In this document: positions 8,111-17,442 of the stretch, one piece after another
How positions within the stretch are numbered: position 1 is the stretch's first letter
Layout of the letters: each line of letters starts with the position of its first letter
Source: Verrucomicrobiota bacterium
GTDB taxonomy: Bacteria > Verrucomicrobiota > Verrucomicrobiia > Chthoniobacterales > UBA10450
Assembly (NCBI GenBank): GCA_003218375.1
Contig: QHNH01000008.1
Span: 186,001-250,000, forward strand
Reading direction: 5' to 3'
Length of the DNA: 64,000 nucleotides
The notes under the pieces: model-generated
The model's input: only the letters and a program-made list of their open reading frames with translations
What the model was told of the DNA's origin: nothing
The model's database searches: none
Program-made: the position numbers and the translations under genes

Positions 8111-10282
8111 ATGCCCGCTCCCGCTCCTGCCACGACTGATCGACCCGTCTCCGCTCCCTGGAGCACCGCGTTCATCACCCGCCTCCATCGTTACAAGGCG
8201 CTGCTGCAACGCCGATGGTGGATTCCGGTCCTGACCATCTGCCTCGGCCTTTTCGTCCAGGCCTGGTTCATCTACCAGACGCCGCCCTCTTTCGAATCGC
8301 GCAGCAAGATGATGCTGGCGGGCAAACTGAACATCAGCCAAAGCGCCGTCTACAGCGAAGACAGCGTCAATTTCTACGGCACCCAGATTCAACTGATGCA
8401 GAGCCAGGAAGTGCGAAAGAGCGCCGAGCAACTTGTTCGCTCGACCCATCCCGAAATGCAGCCGGTCATGGTTGAGATTTCCGTTGTCCAGAAACCTCGC
8501 ACCTCGATTTTCGATTTGGTCGCGATCGGCACGACCCCCGATTATACCCAGGCTTATCTGAACGCTGTGATGCAGAAGTATCTCGATTTCAAAAAAGGCA
8601 TGCGCGAGAACCAGGGGTCGACCGTTACGACCGCGATCACGGAGCAGCTCATCCAGGTCGAGAAAGATTTGCGCGGCGCCGAGGATGAAATGATCGAGTT
8701 CCAGAAGCAGAACAACATCGGGTTCATCCAGGAAGAAGGAAACAGCGCCGCCGCCTACCTGGTTCGGTTGAACCAGCAATACGCGCAGCTCAAAACTGAA
8801 TACGATCTGCTGAGCCTCCTCGATCTCGATCAGAATCTCGACCGCGCCCAGGGCAAGAACGACATGCCCTCAGCGCCAAATACTCAGTCCAACGATGATA
8901 AACCGCCGGGGATGGCTTTTTCCGATGTCGGTCCCGAGGGAGATTACCTGAAGGCCAAGCAAGCCCTCCAGTTACTCAAGGCCGAACGCGAAACGCTTTC
9001 CAAGGACCTGCGTCCCAAGCATCCGAAAATCATCAAGCTCAACGACGAAGTCACGAAGCAGGAAAAACTGATCGAGCTTTATCGCCAGGACACAGTGGAG
9101 AAACTCGATACCCGCCGGAAATCCATCGGCAAACAGATGGAAAACCTGCAGACCAATATAAAGGAATGGGAGACCAAAGCGCTCGATCTCAGCCAGCGGC
9201 TCGCCCAGTTCAATCGCATCAAGGGGAAAGCCGAGCGCCTCAAGACCCTCTATGATCGCCTAACGAACAGCCTCAAGGACGTTAACGTTTCGCAGAGTGT
9301 CGACAGTGGCGACCAGGTTTCCATCATGGAAATGGCGAGCGGCCCCGTCTCAGTGCGGCCCGGTTTGATCAAGAGCCTGCTGATCGGCTTGGGCATCGGC
9401 GCCTTGGCCGGCATCGCCATCCTACTGCTGCTCGATCGGATCGACGATCGGATGGCGTCCTTCGGCGAGTTCCAGCATCATTTCTCGGAGAACGTCCTTG
9501 GCCAGATTCCAAAGGAGAAAACCAAGGGCCGCGTGAGCCTGCTCCAACCGGACGATGCGCGCCATGTTTTCGCGGAGTCGTACCGCAACGTGCGGTCTTC
9601 CATTTTCTTCATGCCGTATGAGGGTCCGCGGCCGAAGACGATGCTCGTTACCAGTTCGGTGCCTAACGAAGGCAAGTCGACGATCTCGTCGAACCTCGCG
9701 ATCACCATGGCGCTCTCCGGCGCCCGCACCTTGCTGATCGACGGCGACCTGCGGCGGGGTGCGTTGCGCGAAGCATTCGGTATTTCTTCGAAGATCGGCT
9801 TCTCCGAAGTCCTGAAACAGGAAGTGAACTGGCAGGAAGTCGTGGTGCCGACCACCTACGAGAATTTGTTCGTTCTGCCGCGCGGCAAAACCCTCGGCCA
9901 GCCCAGCGAACATCTCCTCCGCGATTCGACCGATGCGCTCTTGCGCGACATGTATAATCACTACGATTACATCATCATCGACAGCTCGCCGGTCCTGGCG
10001 GCGGATGATTCCACAAGTCTCGCGCCGAAAATCGACGCCACCTTGTTCGTCGTTCGCCTTTCCTACACTTCCGCGCGGCTCACCCGCAAATCGCTCGAGC
10101 TGCTTTACAACCGCCAGGTGAACGTGCCGGGCGTCATTTTGAATTACGTCGATACCTCGCTGCCGGAATACTATTACTACCAGTATTCGGAGTACTACAA
10201 TACGCCGGTGCCGGTTGAAGAACACGATGACGTGGCCGCCGCGCATCGTCATCATCAGCCGAGACAAATCCAGTCTTCCTAG
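8111..10282 (+). CDS. polysaccharide co-polymerase / BY-type tyrosine autokinase (Wzc-like)
   Basis: A 723-residue inner-membrane protein controlling chain length and export of EPS. It has a first membrane segment at about 37-56, a long periplasmic Wzz domain with coiled-coil stretches (about 160-400), and a second membrane segment at about 420-442, preceded by a proline/glycine-containing SVRPG loop. The cytoplasmic BY-kinase follows: Walker A SVPNEGKST (about 515-523), Walker A' LLIDGDLRR (541-549) and Walker B IIIDSSPVL (about 621-629). The C-terminal tyrosine cluster around 684-696 (PEYYYYQYSEYYN) is the expected autophosphorylation site. It directly follows the Wza-like gene, as in classical Wza-Wzc operons. 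Confidence 0.95.
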   Translation: MPAPAPATTDRPVSAPWSTAFITRLHRYKALLQRRWWIPVLTICLGLFVQAWFIYQTPPSFESRSKMMLAGKLNISQSAVYSEDSVNFYGTQIQLMQSQEVRKSAEQLVRSTHPEMQPVMVEISVVQKPRTSIFDLVAIGTTPDYTQAYLNAVMQKYLDFKKGMRENQGSTVTTAITEQLIQVEKDLRGAEDEMIEFQKQNNIGFIQEEGNSAAAYLVRLNQQYAQLKTEYDLLSLLDLDQNLDRAQGKNDMPSAPNTQSNDDKPPGMAFSDVGPEGDYLKAKQALQLLKAERETLSKDLRPKHPKIIKLNDEVTKQEKLIELYRQDTVEKLDTRRKSIGKQMENLQTNIKEWETKALDLSQRLAQFNRIKGKAERLKTLYDRLTNSLKDVNVSQSVDSGDQVSIMEMASGPVSVRPGLIKSLLIGLGIGALAGIAILLLLDRIDDRMASFGEFQHHFSENVLGQIPKEKTKGRVSLLQPDDARHVFAESYRNVRSSIFFMPYEGPRPKTMLVTSSVPNEGKSTISSNLAITMALSGARTLLIDGDLRRGALREAFGISSKIGFSEVLKQEVNWQEVVVPTTYENLFVLPRGKTLGQPSEHLLRDSTDALLRDMYNHYDYIIIDSSPVLAADDSTSLAPKIDATLFVVRLSYTSARLTRKSLELLYNRQVNVPGVILNYVDTSLPEYYYYQYSEYYNTPVPVEEHDDVAAAHRHHQPRQIQSS

Positions 10283-10342
10283 CGCGCGTCCCGATTTGCG
10301 GACCGTGATCTCGGACGGTCCAACGTCGCGCGAAATCCACCG

Positions 10343-11662
10343 ATGAGTTTCTTCGGCCCGATTTCGCCCCCGGTACTCAACGAGGCCGCCACGCCGATCC
10401 TTCGGCTCGCTCTCAATCGCGCCCGCGTCGTCGGCAATTTCGCCATCGTCCAGGCCGTCGTGCAGATGGTTGGGTTCCTCAGCGGCATCCTTCTGATCCG
10501 CCATCTCGATCAGCGGGAGTACGCCTACTTCACGATTGCCAACACGATGCAGGGAACGTTGAACACCCTCGCGGACATCGGCATCAGCGTCGGGCTCGTC
10601 TCCATCGGCGGCCGGGTTTGGCAGGACCGAAATCGTTTCGGCCAGCTTATCAAGACCGCCAGCAACCTGCGCCGCAAACTGGGCGCGATCGCCGCGATCG
10701 TCATCACCCCGATTCTTTTTTTCATGCTGGTGAAAAACGGCGCGCCAGTCCCTTACACCTTTGTCCTGATCGCGCTCGTGCTCGCCGGGTTGGCTGTTCA
10801 GCTTGCCCTTGGTGTCCTCGGCGTGGTTCCACGGTTGCTCTCGGACATCCGGCGGATTCAAACCATCGACCTGGCGGGCGCCTCGGCTCGCCTCCTGGTT
10901 CTGGTCGCGCTCATGTTTTTGTTTCTGAATTCCGCCGTCGCGGTGGCGGTCGGTTCCGCGACCTTGTTGCTCCAATACTGGATGCTGCGCCGTTACGCCG
11001 CCCGCGTGATCGATTTGGATGCGCCCGAGAACGAGGAAGATCGCCGCGCCATGCAGCGTTTCATTCGCAATCTCGCGGCGAACGCGGTCTTCTTCTGTTT
11101 CCAGGGGCAGATCACGATTTTTCTGATTGGCTTTTTCGGACGCGACATCAATTCCGTTGCCGAAGTCGGCGCCCTTGGCCGGCTCGCGATGGTGTTTACC
11201 GTGCTGACCAATTTGCTCAGCAATATTTTTGGGCCGGCGTTCGCACGCTGCCACGATCCGAAACGGTTGCGCTGGCAATATGCGATCATCGTCGGGGGCG
11301 TAACCGGTTTCAGTATCGCGCTCATTGCCGCCGCCGTTCTTTTCCCGGGCGCATTTCTTTTCGTTCTCGGCGCCAAGTACGCACATCTCGAGCGGGAACT
11401 GGTCATAATGGTGAGCGGCGCGGTCGTTGGCGCGTTGACCGGCACGTTCTGGACGTTGAACGCATCGAAGGCGTGGATCGCCGGTTCCTGGCTCTACATC
11501 CCGCTCACGCTCGCGGCCCAAATAGCCCTCATCCCGGTGACTGATTTCTCGAGCGTCCGCAGCGTGCTTCTATTCAACCTCCTCTCGGCCGTGCCGAATT
11601 TGTTGCTCAATCTGGCCCTGAGTTTTCGTGGCTTCGCCACCTTGCGCGGGAAAAAGGCGTGA
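10343..11662 (+). CDS. oligosaccharide flippase (Wzx-like, MATE/PST superfamily)
   Basis: A 439-residue protein with about 12 hydrophobic membrane segments spread along its length. It has the N-terminal LLIRHLDQREYAYFTIANT pattern that marks PST/Wzx lipopolysaccharide or EPS repeat-unit translocases. It would flip undecaprenyl-linked oligosaccharide from the cytoplasmic to the periplasmic face for polymerisation. It follows the export kinase after 60 bases, and its stop overlaps a possible GTG start of the next glycosyltransferase. Substrate specificity cannot be read from sequence. Confidence 0.9.
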   Translation: MSFFGPISPPVLNEAATPILRLALNRARVVGNFAIVQAVVQMVGFLSGILLIRHLDQREYAYFTIANTMQGTLNTLADIGISVGLVSIGGRVWQDRNRFGQLIKTASNLRRKLGAIAAIVITPILFFMLVKNGAPVPYTFVLIALVLAGLAVQLALGVLGVVPRLLSDIRRIQTIDLAGASARLLVLVALMFLFLNSAVAVAVGSATLLLQYWMLRRYAARVIDLDAPENEEDRRAMQRFIRNLAANAVFFCFQGQITIFLIGFFGRDINSVAEVGALGRLAMVFTVLTNLLSNIFGPAFARCHDPKRLRWQYAIIVGGVTGFSIALIAAAVLFPGAFLFVLGAKYAHLERELVIMVSGAVVGALTGTFWTLNASKAWIAGSWLYIPLTLAAQIALIPVTDFSSVRSVLLFNLLSAVPNLLLNLALSFRGFATLRGKKA

Positions 11663-11664
11663 CG

Positions 11665-12519
11665 ATGCCGAACTATGGCTATCACCTGGCCCGCGCCCAG
11701 GGCGCCTGGTTCCGTCGCCTTTACCGGGCGCGGCTCGGAGTAATCGTGCGCCGCTCGATTCCGGTCACGGTCACATTGCCCTTTGACGTATTTTCCTATT
11801 CGGGAGAAAACATGGTACCGGAACAGGTCGCCTCGATTCGCTCGCTGCTCCGGTTCGCCGGCCGGCCCAAACAATTTACCGTCGTCTCCGATGGCACTCA
11901 TTCGGAGCGCAGTCTGGAACGGCTCCGGCGCCTCGATCCTTGCGTTCGGGTTTCGCCGGCAGGCGATTGGCAGCCGCAGAACATTCCGCCGGCGGCAACG
12001 TCATATCTCAGCGCTCATCCCACCGGGAAACAACTCGCCCTCATCATGTCGCTTCCGCAAAAAGAGCCGGCGCTCTATGTCGATTCCGACGTCCTGTTTT
12101 TCCCGGGCGCCAAAATGCTTTCCTCGTTACTCGTTCAGCGCGACGCTCCGGCCTTATATCTCGCCGATTGCCGTCTCTCCGCCGACGAACGCCTTTACCG
12201 CAGCGAGGACGAAAAGAAAAACCCGGTTAATACCGGCGTTTTATTTCTCACCCGAAAAATCGATTGGTCGAAGAGTGTCGGCCGGCTCCTGGAACTCGAA
12301 GGTGCGCCTAACTTTTTTACGAACCAAACCATGACCCACCTCGCGATGACGGCGGCGGGCGCGGTCGCGTTCGATCCGAAGAAATTCGTTCTCCAGTTGG
12401 ACGACCAATTCGAGTTCGCCGATCGCTACGCCGGGCCCGATCTGGTGCTGCGTCATTACGTCAACCCGGTTCGCCACAAATTTTGGAGCACCCTCGCTCG
12501 CGGAAGTTTTCGATCGTGA
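11665..12519 (+). CDS. GT-A type glycosyltransferase
   Basis: A protein of about 284 residues. The region around ALYVDSDVLFF holds a DxD metal/nucleotide-sugar motif (Asp140 and Asp142), followed by the NTGVLFL strand usual in GT-A fold enzymes that use nucleotide sugars. It has no signal peptide and should act at the cytoplasmic face on the lipid-linked repeat unit. The ATG at 11665 has an AAGG about 7 bases upstream; a GTG at 11659, overlapping the flippase stop, is the alternative. The donor and linkage are unknown. Confidence 0.8.
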   Translation: MPNYGYHLARAQGAWFRRLYRARLGVIVRRSIPVTVTLPFDVFSYSGENMVPEQVASIRSLLRFAGRPKQFTVVSDGTHSERSLERLRRLDPCVRVSPAGDWQPQNIPPAATSYLSAHPTGKQLALIMSLPQKEPALYVDSDVLFFPGAKMLSSLLVQRDAPALYLADCRLSADERLYRSEDEKKNPVNTGVLFLTRKIDWSKSVGRLLELEGAPNFFTNQTMTHLAMTAAGAVAFDPKKFVLQLDDQFEFADRYAGPDLVLRHYVNPVRHKFWSTLARGSFRS

Positions 12520-14885
12520 TCGCCCATAAACCGCTCCGCATTCTCGTAGTCATTAGTCACCCCTGGGACCTGCGACTCGGCGCGCCCCGCGTTTACATGG
12601 AGCTGGCTGAGCAATGGCGCGCCTCCGGTAACGTGGTCGAAAAATTCAGCCTCTCCGACGCGTATCCGAATGGGGCCGGGTCCGGCGCGAAATTTCTCAT
12701 TCGCCAATTTCTCTTCGCCCGCAAAGCCGCTGCCTTCATTCGCCGGAACCGGGATCGGTACGATGTGGTCGATGCCCTGGTCGGCGACCTGCCGTTTTCG
12801 AAGGCGCAGCTCGGTTTTCGCGGTTTGCTCGTCGCGCGCTCGGTGGGATTGCCGCAGCTTTACGATGAATTCGAACAGACGGTGCCGCGGCGCTGGCCGG
12901 GCCGGTCCCGCGGCCGTTTGCGCGGCCGAATCTTTTACGAATGGGCGCGCCGCCGCCGGGTTCGCGCAAGCCAGGCCGCCTTGGCGCATGCCGATTTGAT
13001 CAACGTTCCGAACGCGGCCGAATCCGTGCACCTCCGCGGCCTCCACCGCGGCGCTGCGGTCCTGGTGGAACCGTACGGCCTCACCGAGATGCGTCGGGAA
13101 GAATTGCAAAAGGTGGCGGCGACTTGCGACACGCGCCTCGCGGAAAAGAAGGTTTGCTTCATCGGGATGTGGGGCGCGCGAAAGGGCGCGTACGATTGGC
13201 CGCAGCTCGTTTCTCTCATTCGCGCGGCAATCCCGGAGGCGCGCTTCATTTTCCTTGGCACGATGGTGCCGGCCGGGCGGATCCAGGCGCAGCTCGGAGC
13301 GAACGCCGAACGAGTGGAGTTCGTTTCGGATTACGAGCCGCACGAGCTTTCGGGCCTGCTCGCCACTTGCACTGCCGGCGCGTTTCCAAGTTACGTCGAA
13401 GGTTTTGGCCTGGCCGTTCTGGAGCAACTAGCCGCCGGTCTGCCGACGGTGGCGTTCGATGTTCCGGGGCCGCGGGATATTCTGAAGCGCGCCTTACCGG
13501 AGTTGCTGGTCCCGCCTGGCGATCTGCCGGCATTCGCGGGGGCGGTGATGAAAATTTTGCAACTCGATCCAGCGACATATCGCGGCCTGGTCGATCGCAG
13601 CACGAAGGCAGTCGCTGGTCACTCATGGTCCGTCATCGCCCGCGATACTTTGCAGTCTTACCATTCCGCCCTGCGCACTCTCGCCGCGCCCTCGGTGATT
13701 TTTGCTCAGCCGTTCGGCCTTTCTTCTCCCGGGGGCGGCGCGCGCATTCTCCGTGCGCTTTTACAAAATCCGCCCGTTCGACCCGCCATTGTTTCCACTG
13801 CGCCCGATGCGCCCCAGGCCCGGGAACAATTCCGCGAGCTGCACATCCCGCGGCGGCCCTCCTTCGGCCGGATCGAACAGACGCGCTGGCATTCCCTTCC
13901 CGAGCTGGTGACGCCATTGTTTCGCAGCTCGTTTCGCCGGCGCTTGCGCGTCACGTGTCGCGAACAGAAGGCGGTTGCGCTTCATGCCATTCCCCATCGC
14001 GCTCTCGATTTTTACGATAGCTATCTGGTCGCATTGGCACTCGGCTTGCCCTATTTCCTTCAGGTGCACGACGATCTGCTTTATAGCGCCAAAGGGGGCA
14101 TCAACCTTTCCTTCGCTTCTTCCGCTTTGCAGGAAGTGTGGCGGGGCGCTCAGCTTCGTTTCGTGATCAGCCGGCAAATGGGCGAAGAATATGTCCGTCG
14201 TTATGGCCCGCAGGAGTTCATTATCATCACCGACGGGATCGATCGAGTTGCGACTGCGCCAGTGGAGCCGCGCGGAAACGAGCTCCGCATTTATTTCATG
14301 GGTCTGTTCCACATAAGTTACGAGGAGAACCTGAGGGGGTTGCTCCAGGCCATCGCCCGAGTCCAGGCGGCCAACCCTTCCGCGCGCATTTCGGTCACCC
14401 TGCGTTGTGGACAAATCAATGCTCGCGATATTCGCGAGGCCGCCAACGTCCGGATCCTGCCCTTCGGTTCGGAAGCCGATGTTTCGCGTGATCTCGAGGA
14501 AGCCGATCTTCTCTATTTACCGTTGCCGTTCGGCGCGAATTTCGAGCCGTTCGTCCGGTTGAGTCTTTCGACGAAGCTCGTCACCTATCTTGGGAGCGGC
14601 ATTCCAATTTTGTATCACGGGCCGCGCGGCGCCGCGGTGGCGGATTTGCTGGTGGAAAACGACGCCGCTTTGATCCAGACCGCGCTCGATGCCGATTCGC
14701 TGGCCGCCCGCCTCGCCCAGTTTCTCAAGGAGCCGGCGCTCGTCCGGGAGAAAGCATCGAACGCGCTCGCACTCGCGAGGAAAGACTTCACCCTGCAGGC
14801 TCAGCGCGACAGATTCTGGAATGCGATCGGTGCGTTTGTGCCCTTCGACCGGACGCTCGATAACACAGTGGTCAGGCACTCATGA
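12516..14885 (+). CDS. tandem double glycosyltransferase (two GT-B/GT4 domains)
   Basis: About 789 residues, twice the size of a normal GT4 enzyme. The first half (about 1-390) is a GT4 protein with a donor-site stretch, FGLAVLEQLAAGLPTVAFD, holding the conserved Glu and the small-residue loop. The second half (about 395-789) begins again with a Rossmann-like FAQPFGLSSPGGGARI and continues to a weaker C-terminal donor region (RLSLSTKLVTYLGSGIPIL). One polypeptide may therefore add two sugars in sequence, or one domain may be regulatory. The GTG at 12516 overlaps the previous stop (GTGA) and gives a natural start before LRILVVISHPWDLR. Confidence 0.85.
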   Translation: MIAHKPLRILVVISHPWDLRLGAPRVYMELAEQWRASGNVVEKFSLSDAYPNGAGSGAKFLIRQFLFARKAAAFIRRNRDRYDVVDALVGDLPFSKAQLGFRGLLVARSVGLPQLYDEFEQTVPRRWPGRSRGRLRGRIFYEWARRRRVRASQAALAHADLINVPNAAESVHLRGLHRGAAVLVEPYGLTEMRREELQKVAATCDTRLAEKKVCFIGMWGARKGAYDWPQLVSLIRAAIPEARFIFLGTMVPAGRIQAQLGANAERVEFVSDYEPHELSGLLATCTAGAFPSYVEGFGLAVLEQLAAGLPTVAFDVPGPRDILKRALPELLVPPGDLPAFAGAVMKILQLDPATYRGLVDRSTKAVAGHSWSVIARDTLQSYHSALRTLAAPSVIFAQPFGLSSPGGGARILRALLQNPPVRPAIVSTAPDAPQAREQFRELHIPRRPSFGRIEQTRWHSLPELVTPLFRSSFRRRLRVTCREQKAVALHAIPHRALDFYDSYLVALALGLPYFLQVHDDLLYSAKGGINLSFASSALQEVWRGAQLRFVISRQMGEEYVRRYGPQEFIIITDGIDRVATAPVEPRGNELRIYFMGLFHISYEENLRGLLQAIARVQAANPSARISVTLRCGQINARDIREAANVRILPFGSEADVSRDLEEADLLYLPLPFGANFEPFVRLSLSTKLVTYLGSGIPILYHGPRGAAVADLLVENDAALIQTALDADSLAARLAQFLKEPALVREKASNALALARKDFTLQAQRDRFWNAIGAFVPFDRTLDNTVVRHS

Positions 14886-15433
14886 AATCTTTTCCCTCAC
14901 TGCGCCGGATCTGGTTCGACGGAATTCTCTTCATTTGTAACCGGGTCGTCGGCCATCTGCCGAGCCACGCGCTCCGAAAATTTTTCTACCGCTCGGTCAT
15001 GAAGATTGAGATCGGCGAAAAGAGTTTCATTTTCTGCCGCGCTCACTTCGATGCCCGGGGCGGGTTCAGAATGGGCAATCACAGCACTATCAACGGAGAA
15101 TGCCGGCTGGATAATCGCGGCGGCATCGTCATTGGGGATAACGTTTCGATTTCCGCCCAGGCTTGCATTCTCACGGCCGATCACGATCCGCACAGTCCCA
15201 CCTTCGCTGGACGCGAACGCGCGGTCCGGATCGACGATCACGTTTTCATCGGGACGCGCGCGATGATTTTGCCCGGGGTCACGATTGGGCGCGGCGCGGT
15301 GGTCGCGGCGGGCGCGGTCGTCACGAAGGAAGTTCCGCCGCTGGCGATTGTGGCCGGCTCACCGGCGAAAGAAATTGGGCACCGCGATCCGACCTTCGAT
15401 TATCGCGTCGATTACTGCCGCTTGTTTGCCTGA
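14882..15433 (+). CDS. hexapeptide-repeat acyltransferase
   Basis: A 183-residue left-handed beta-helix acyltransferase. Hexapeptide turns are visible from about 60 to 160 (MGNHSTINGECRLDNRGG, IVIGDNVSISAQACI, IGTRAMILPGVTIGRG), with the catalytic-type histidine in LTADHDPH and the closing AGSPAKEIG. Such enzymes O-acetylate sugars of capsules and EPS using acetyl-CoA. The start overlaps the preceding double glycosyltransferase by 4 bases (ATGA), indicating translational coupling. Confidence 0.9.
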   Translation: MKSFPSLRRIWFDGILFICNRVVGHLPSHALRKFFYRSVMKIEIGEKSFIFCRAHFDARGGFRMGNHSTINGECRLDNRGGIVIGDNVSISAQACILTADHDPHSPTFAGRERAVRIDDHVFIGTRAMILPGVTIGRGAVVAAGAVVTKEVPPLAIVAGSPAKEIGHRDPTFDYRVDYCRLFA

Positions 15434-15439
15434 CGCGGG

Positions 15440-16549
15440 ATGAGCATTCGCCACGACCGCGTGCTCCAGATCGTTCCGCACCTTCCCGGCACGTTTGACG
15501 GGGTGGGAGATTACGCGTTAAACCTGGCCCGGGCGCTTTCCGCCGATCACGGAATCGACACGACGTTCCTGGTCGCCGGAAAAACGTCGGCGACTGCCAG
15601 GGACGGTTACGCCGTGATCTCCAGGTTGAGTGCCGCTCGCTGCCCGGAGTTGGCGCGCGACCATGAGCACGTCATTTTGCATTACGTAAACTACGGCTAT
15701 CAGGCGCGCGGTGTTCCGTTCGCGCTCCGGGACTTTGTCCGGCAACTGCGCTCACAATTGCGCGGCCGCTGGGTGACGACTTTCCACGAGCTCTACGCTT
15801 CGGGTCCGCCGTGGAAAAGCGCCTTTTGGCTGCGGCCCTTCCAAGTCCGAATCGCGCGCGACATGATCGACGCTTCGACATCCTGCGTCGTCAGCAACAC
15901 TCCGATTGAGAAGGCCATTCACGCTCATGCTGCGGACAAGAAAGTCCATCTCGTGCCCGTCATGTCGAATTTTGGCGAACCCGAGCTGATCAATTTCCAA
16001 GCGGCCTCGCCGAACCGCTGGGCGATTTGTGGCGGGACCGCATTGATTGCGCGTTCTCTTAGTTCGTTTGGGCAATTGCATCCGCGAATTCCGGAGGCTT
16101 TCGCGCCGGAACATCTCGATGTCGTCGGCGGCCGCGAGGATGCTTCCATCAGTGCCGTTCTCGATGGATTAAAGCGGAGCTGCCCTGATTTGGCCGTGCA
16201 TCACTATCCGGAAGTCGGCGTCGATCTCGCTTCTGAGGTCCTCCGGCAATCATCTTTCGGATTCATCGATTATTTCGGCGCCGGAAAAGTGTGGCCAGGC
16301 ATGCTTCTGAAATCGACGGCCTTCGCCGCGCTTTGTGCGCACGGCGTTATTCCGGTCGCTTCCCATCGGGAAGACCCGATCGCAGTTGACGGCCACGCCT
16401 TGCCCGACGCGTATTACCTCGCTCCCGGCGCGGCCAATTTCCCGCCGGCCGCGCAGGTGCATGAGATCCGCCGACAGGTTTACGATTGGTATCACGCGCA
16501 TGCCGCCTCCCGACAAGCCGCGCGCGTTTACGCGGAGGCGCTGACATGA
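15440..16549 (+). CDS. GT-B type glycosyltransferase
   Basis: A 369-residue protein opening with VLQIVPHLPGTFDGVGDYALNLA, the donor-loop start of GT4-like enzymes, and continuing through a plausible GT-B fold (WVTTFHELYA; FGFIDYFGAGKVWPGMLLKS). The usual E-x7-E donor motif is replaced by this diverged stretch, so catalytic activity is likely but not certain. It lies in the coupled glycosyltransferase run, 6 bases after the acyltransferase, and shares 4 bases with the next gene. Confidence 0.7.
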   Translation: MSIRHDRVLQIVPHLPGTFDGVGDYALNLARALSADHGIDTTFLVAGKTSATARDGYAVISRLSAARCPELARDHEHVILHYVNYGYQARGVPFALRDFVRQLRSQLRGRWVTTFHELYASGPPWKSAFWLRPFQVRIARDMIDASTSCVVSNTPIEKAIHAHAADKKVHLVPVMSNFGEPELINFQAASPNRWAICGGTALIARSLSSFGQLHPRIPEAFAPEHLDVVGGREDASISAVLDGLKRSCPDLAVHHYPEVGVDLASEVLRQSSFGFIDYFGAGKVWPGMLLKSTAFAALCAHGVIPVASHREDPIAVDGHALPDAYYLAPGAANFPPAAQVHEIRRQVYDWYHAHAASRQAARVYAEALT

Positions 16550-17442
16550 CTCATTTCAGCGATCTCACGCTCGCCACGACGACGCACAATAACGCCCAGA
16601 CTTCGGCCGCCATGCTCGAATCGTTTGAGACGAACCTCGGCACCGTCGATAAAATCGTGATCATCGATGATGGATCCAGCCGCCCCTGTTCGCTTCCACC
16701 GGTGAGCAGTGCGGTGCGCTTGATTCGCAACGAGCAGCCCCACGGTTTCTGCCACGCCTCCGATGTGGCGTTATGGGCGGTGCGGACGCGCTACGCTCTC
16801 CTCGTTGACGCCGACGTGCTTTTCGAACCCGGCGATTTCGCCGGCGGCTACGCGGAGTTTCAAAAAGACAAGTGGGCCTGGGTGAATTTTCGGCAGACAA
16901 ATTTTCAGGGCCAACCGCAGGCCGGTTACGAACAGCCGTTGATGCCGCCGTGGATTTTCGCCGCCGGCAACCAGGCTTTGAAGTTTTGGGAAAAATTTCA
17001 GGGCCGCCCGGTCGCCCGGCCAGGCGCGCGCATTGCCGAAGTGGAAGCGGCCCATTCCAGTTGCACGCTTGTCAGCATGGAAGCATTTCGCGCCGTCGAG
17101 GGATTCGATCGCTGGTATTGGCAGTGCCAATCCGATATGGACCTCAGCCTGCGTTTGCGCCAGGCGGGCTACCGCGTCGGCGTCGATCTCGGTTACGGCG
17201 TGAAACACGAAGGGGCCGGCGGCAAGAGCGGCGGCGCCGCGCGGGTGCTCGATTTGTATCGCTCGCGGGTCCACCTCTACGAGAATTTTTATCCGGCGTC
17301 GCGCCTTTACCTGCGTCCTCTTCTATTCGTTAGGCATTTGTTCGAGCTGGCCTGGTTCGCCGCGGTTGCTCTGTGGAAAAACGAGCCGAGACTGCAGACG
17401 CGGATCGAAATGGTGAAAGGAGTTCTGAAAGGTTATCGCTGA
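16546..17442 (+). CDS. family 2 glycosyltransferase
   Basis: A protein of about 298 residues with the GT2 layout: the N-terminal LTLATTTHNNAQTSAAMLES strand and helix, KIVIIDDGSS as the nucleotide-binding loop, and LLVDADVLFEP holding the DxD (Asp88, Asp90). The acceptor-side GFDRWYWQCQSDMDLSLRLRQAGY stretch is typical of rhamnosyl- or galactosyl-type GT2 proteins. The C-terminus has an amphipathic helix that may touch the membrane. The ATG at 16546 overlaps the previous stop (ATGA). Confidence 0.85.
   Translation: MTHFSDLTLATTTHNNAQTSAAMLESFETNLGTVDKIVIIDDGSSRPCSLPPVSSAVRLIRNEQPHGFCHASDVALWAVRTRYALLVDADVLFEPGDFAGGYAEFQKDKWAWVNFRQTNFQGQPQAGYEQPLMPPWIFAAGNQALKFWEKFQGRPVARPGARIAEVEAAHSSCTLVSMEAFRAVEGFDRWYWQCQSDMDLSLRLRQAGYRVGVDLGYGVKHEGAGGKSGGAARVLDLYRSRVHLYENFYPASRLYLRPLLFVRHLFELAWFAAVALWKNEPRLQTRIEMVKGVLKGYR

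Noticed and set aside
9422-11521. Long antisense reading frame (about 699 codons) over the kinase and flippase genes
   Set aside because: The kinase, Wza-like and flippase frames on the plus strand show clear motifs. The opposite frame is Asp/Arg/Gly-rich low-complexity sequence typical of antisense shadows in GC-rich DNA.
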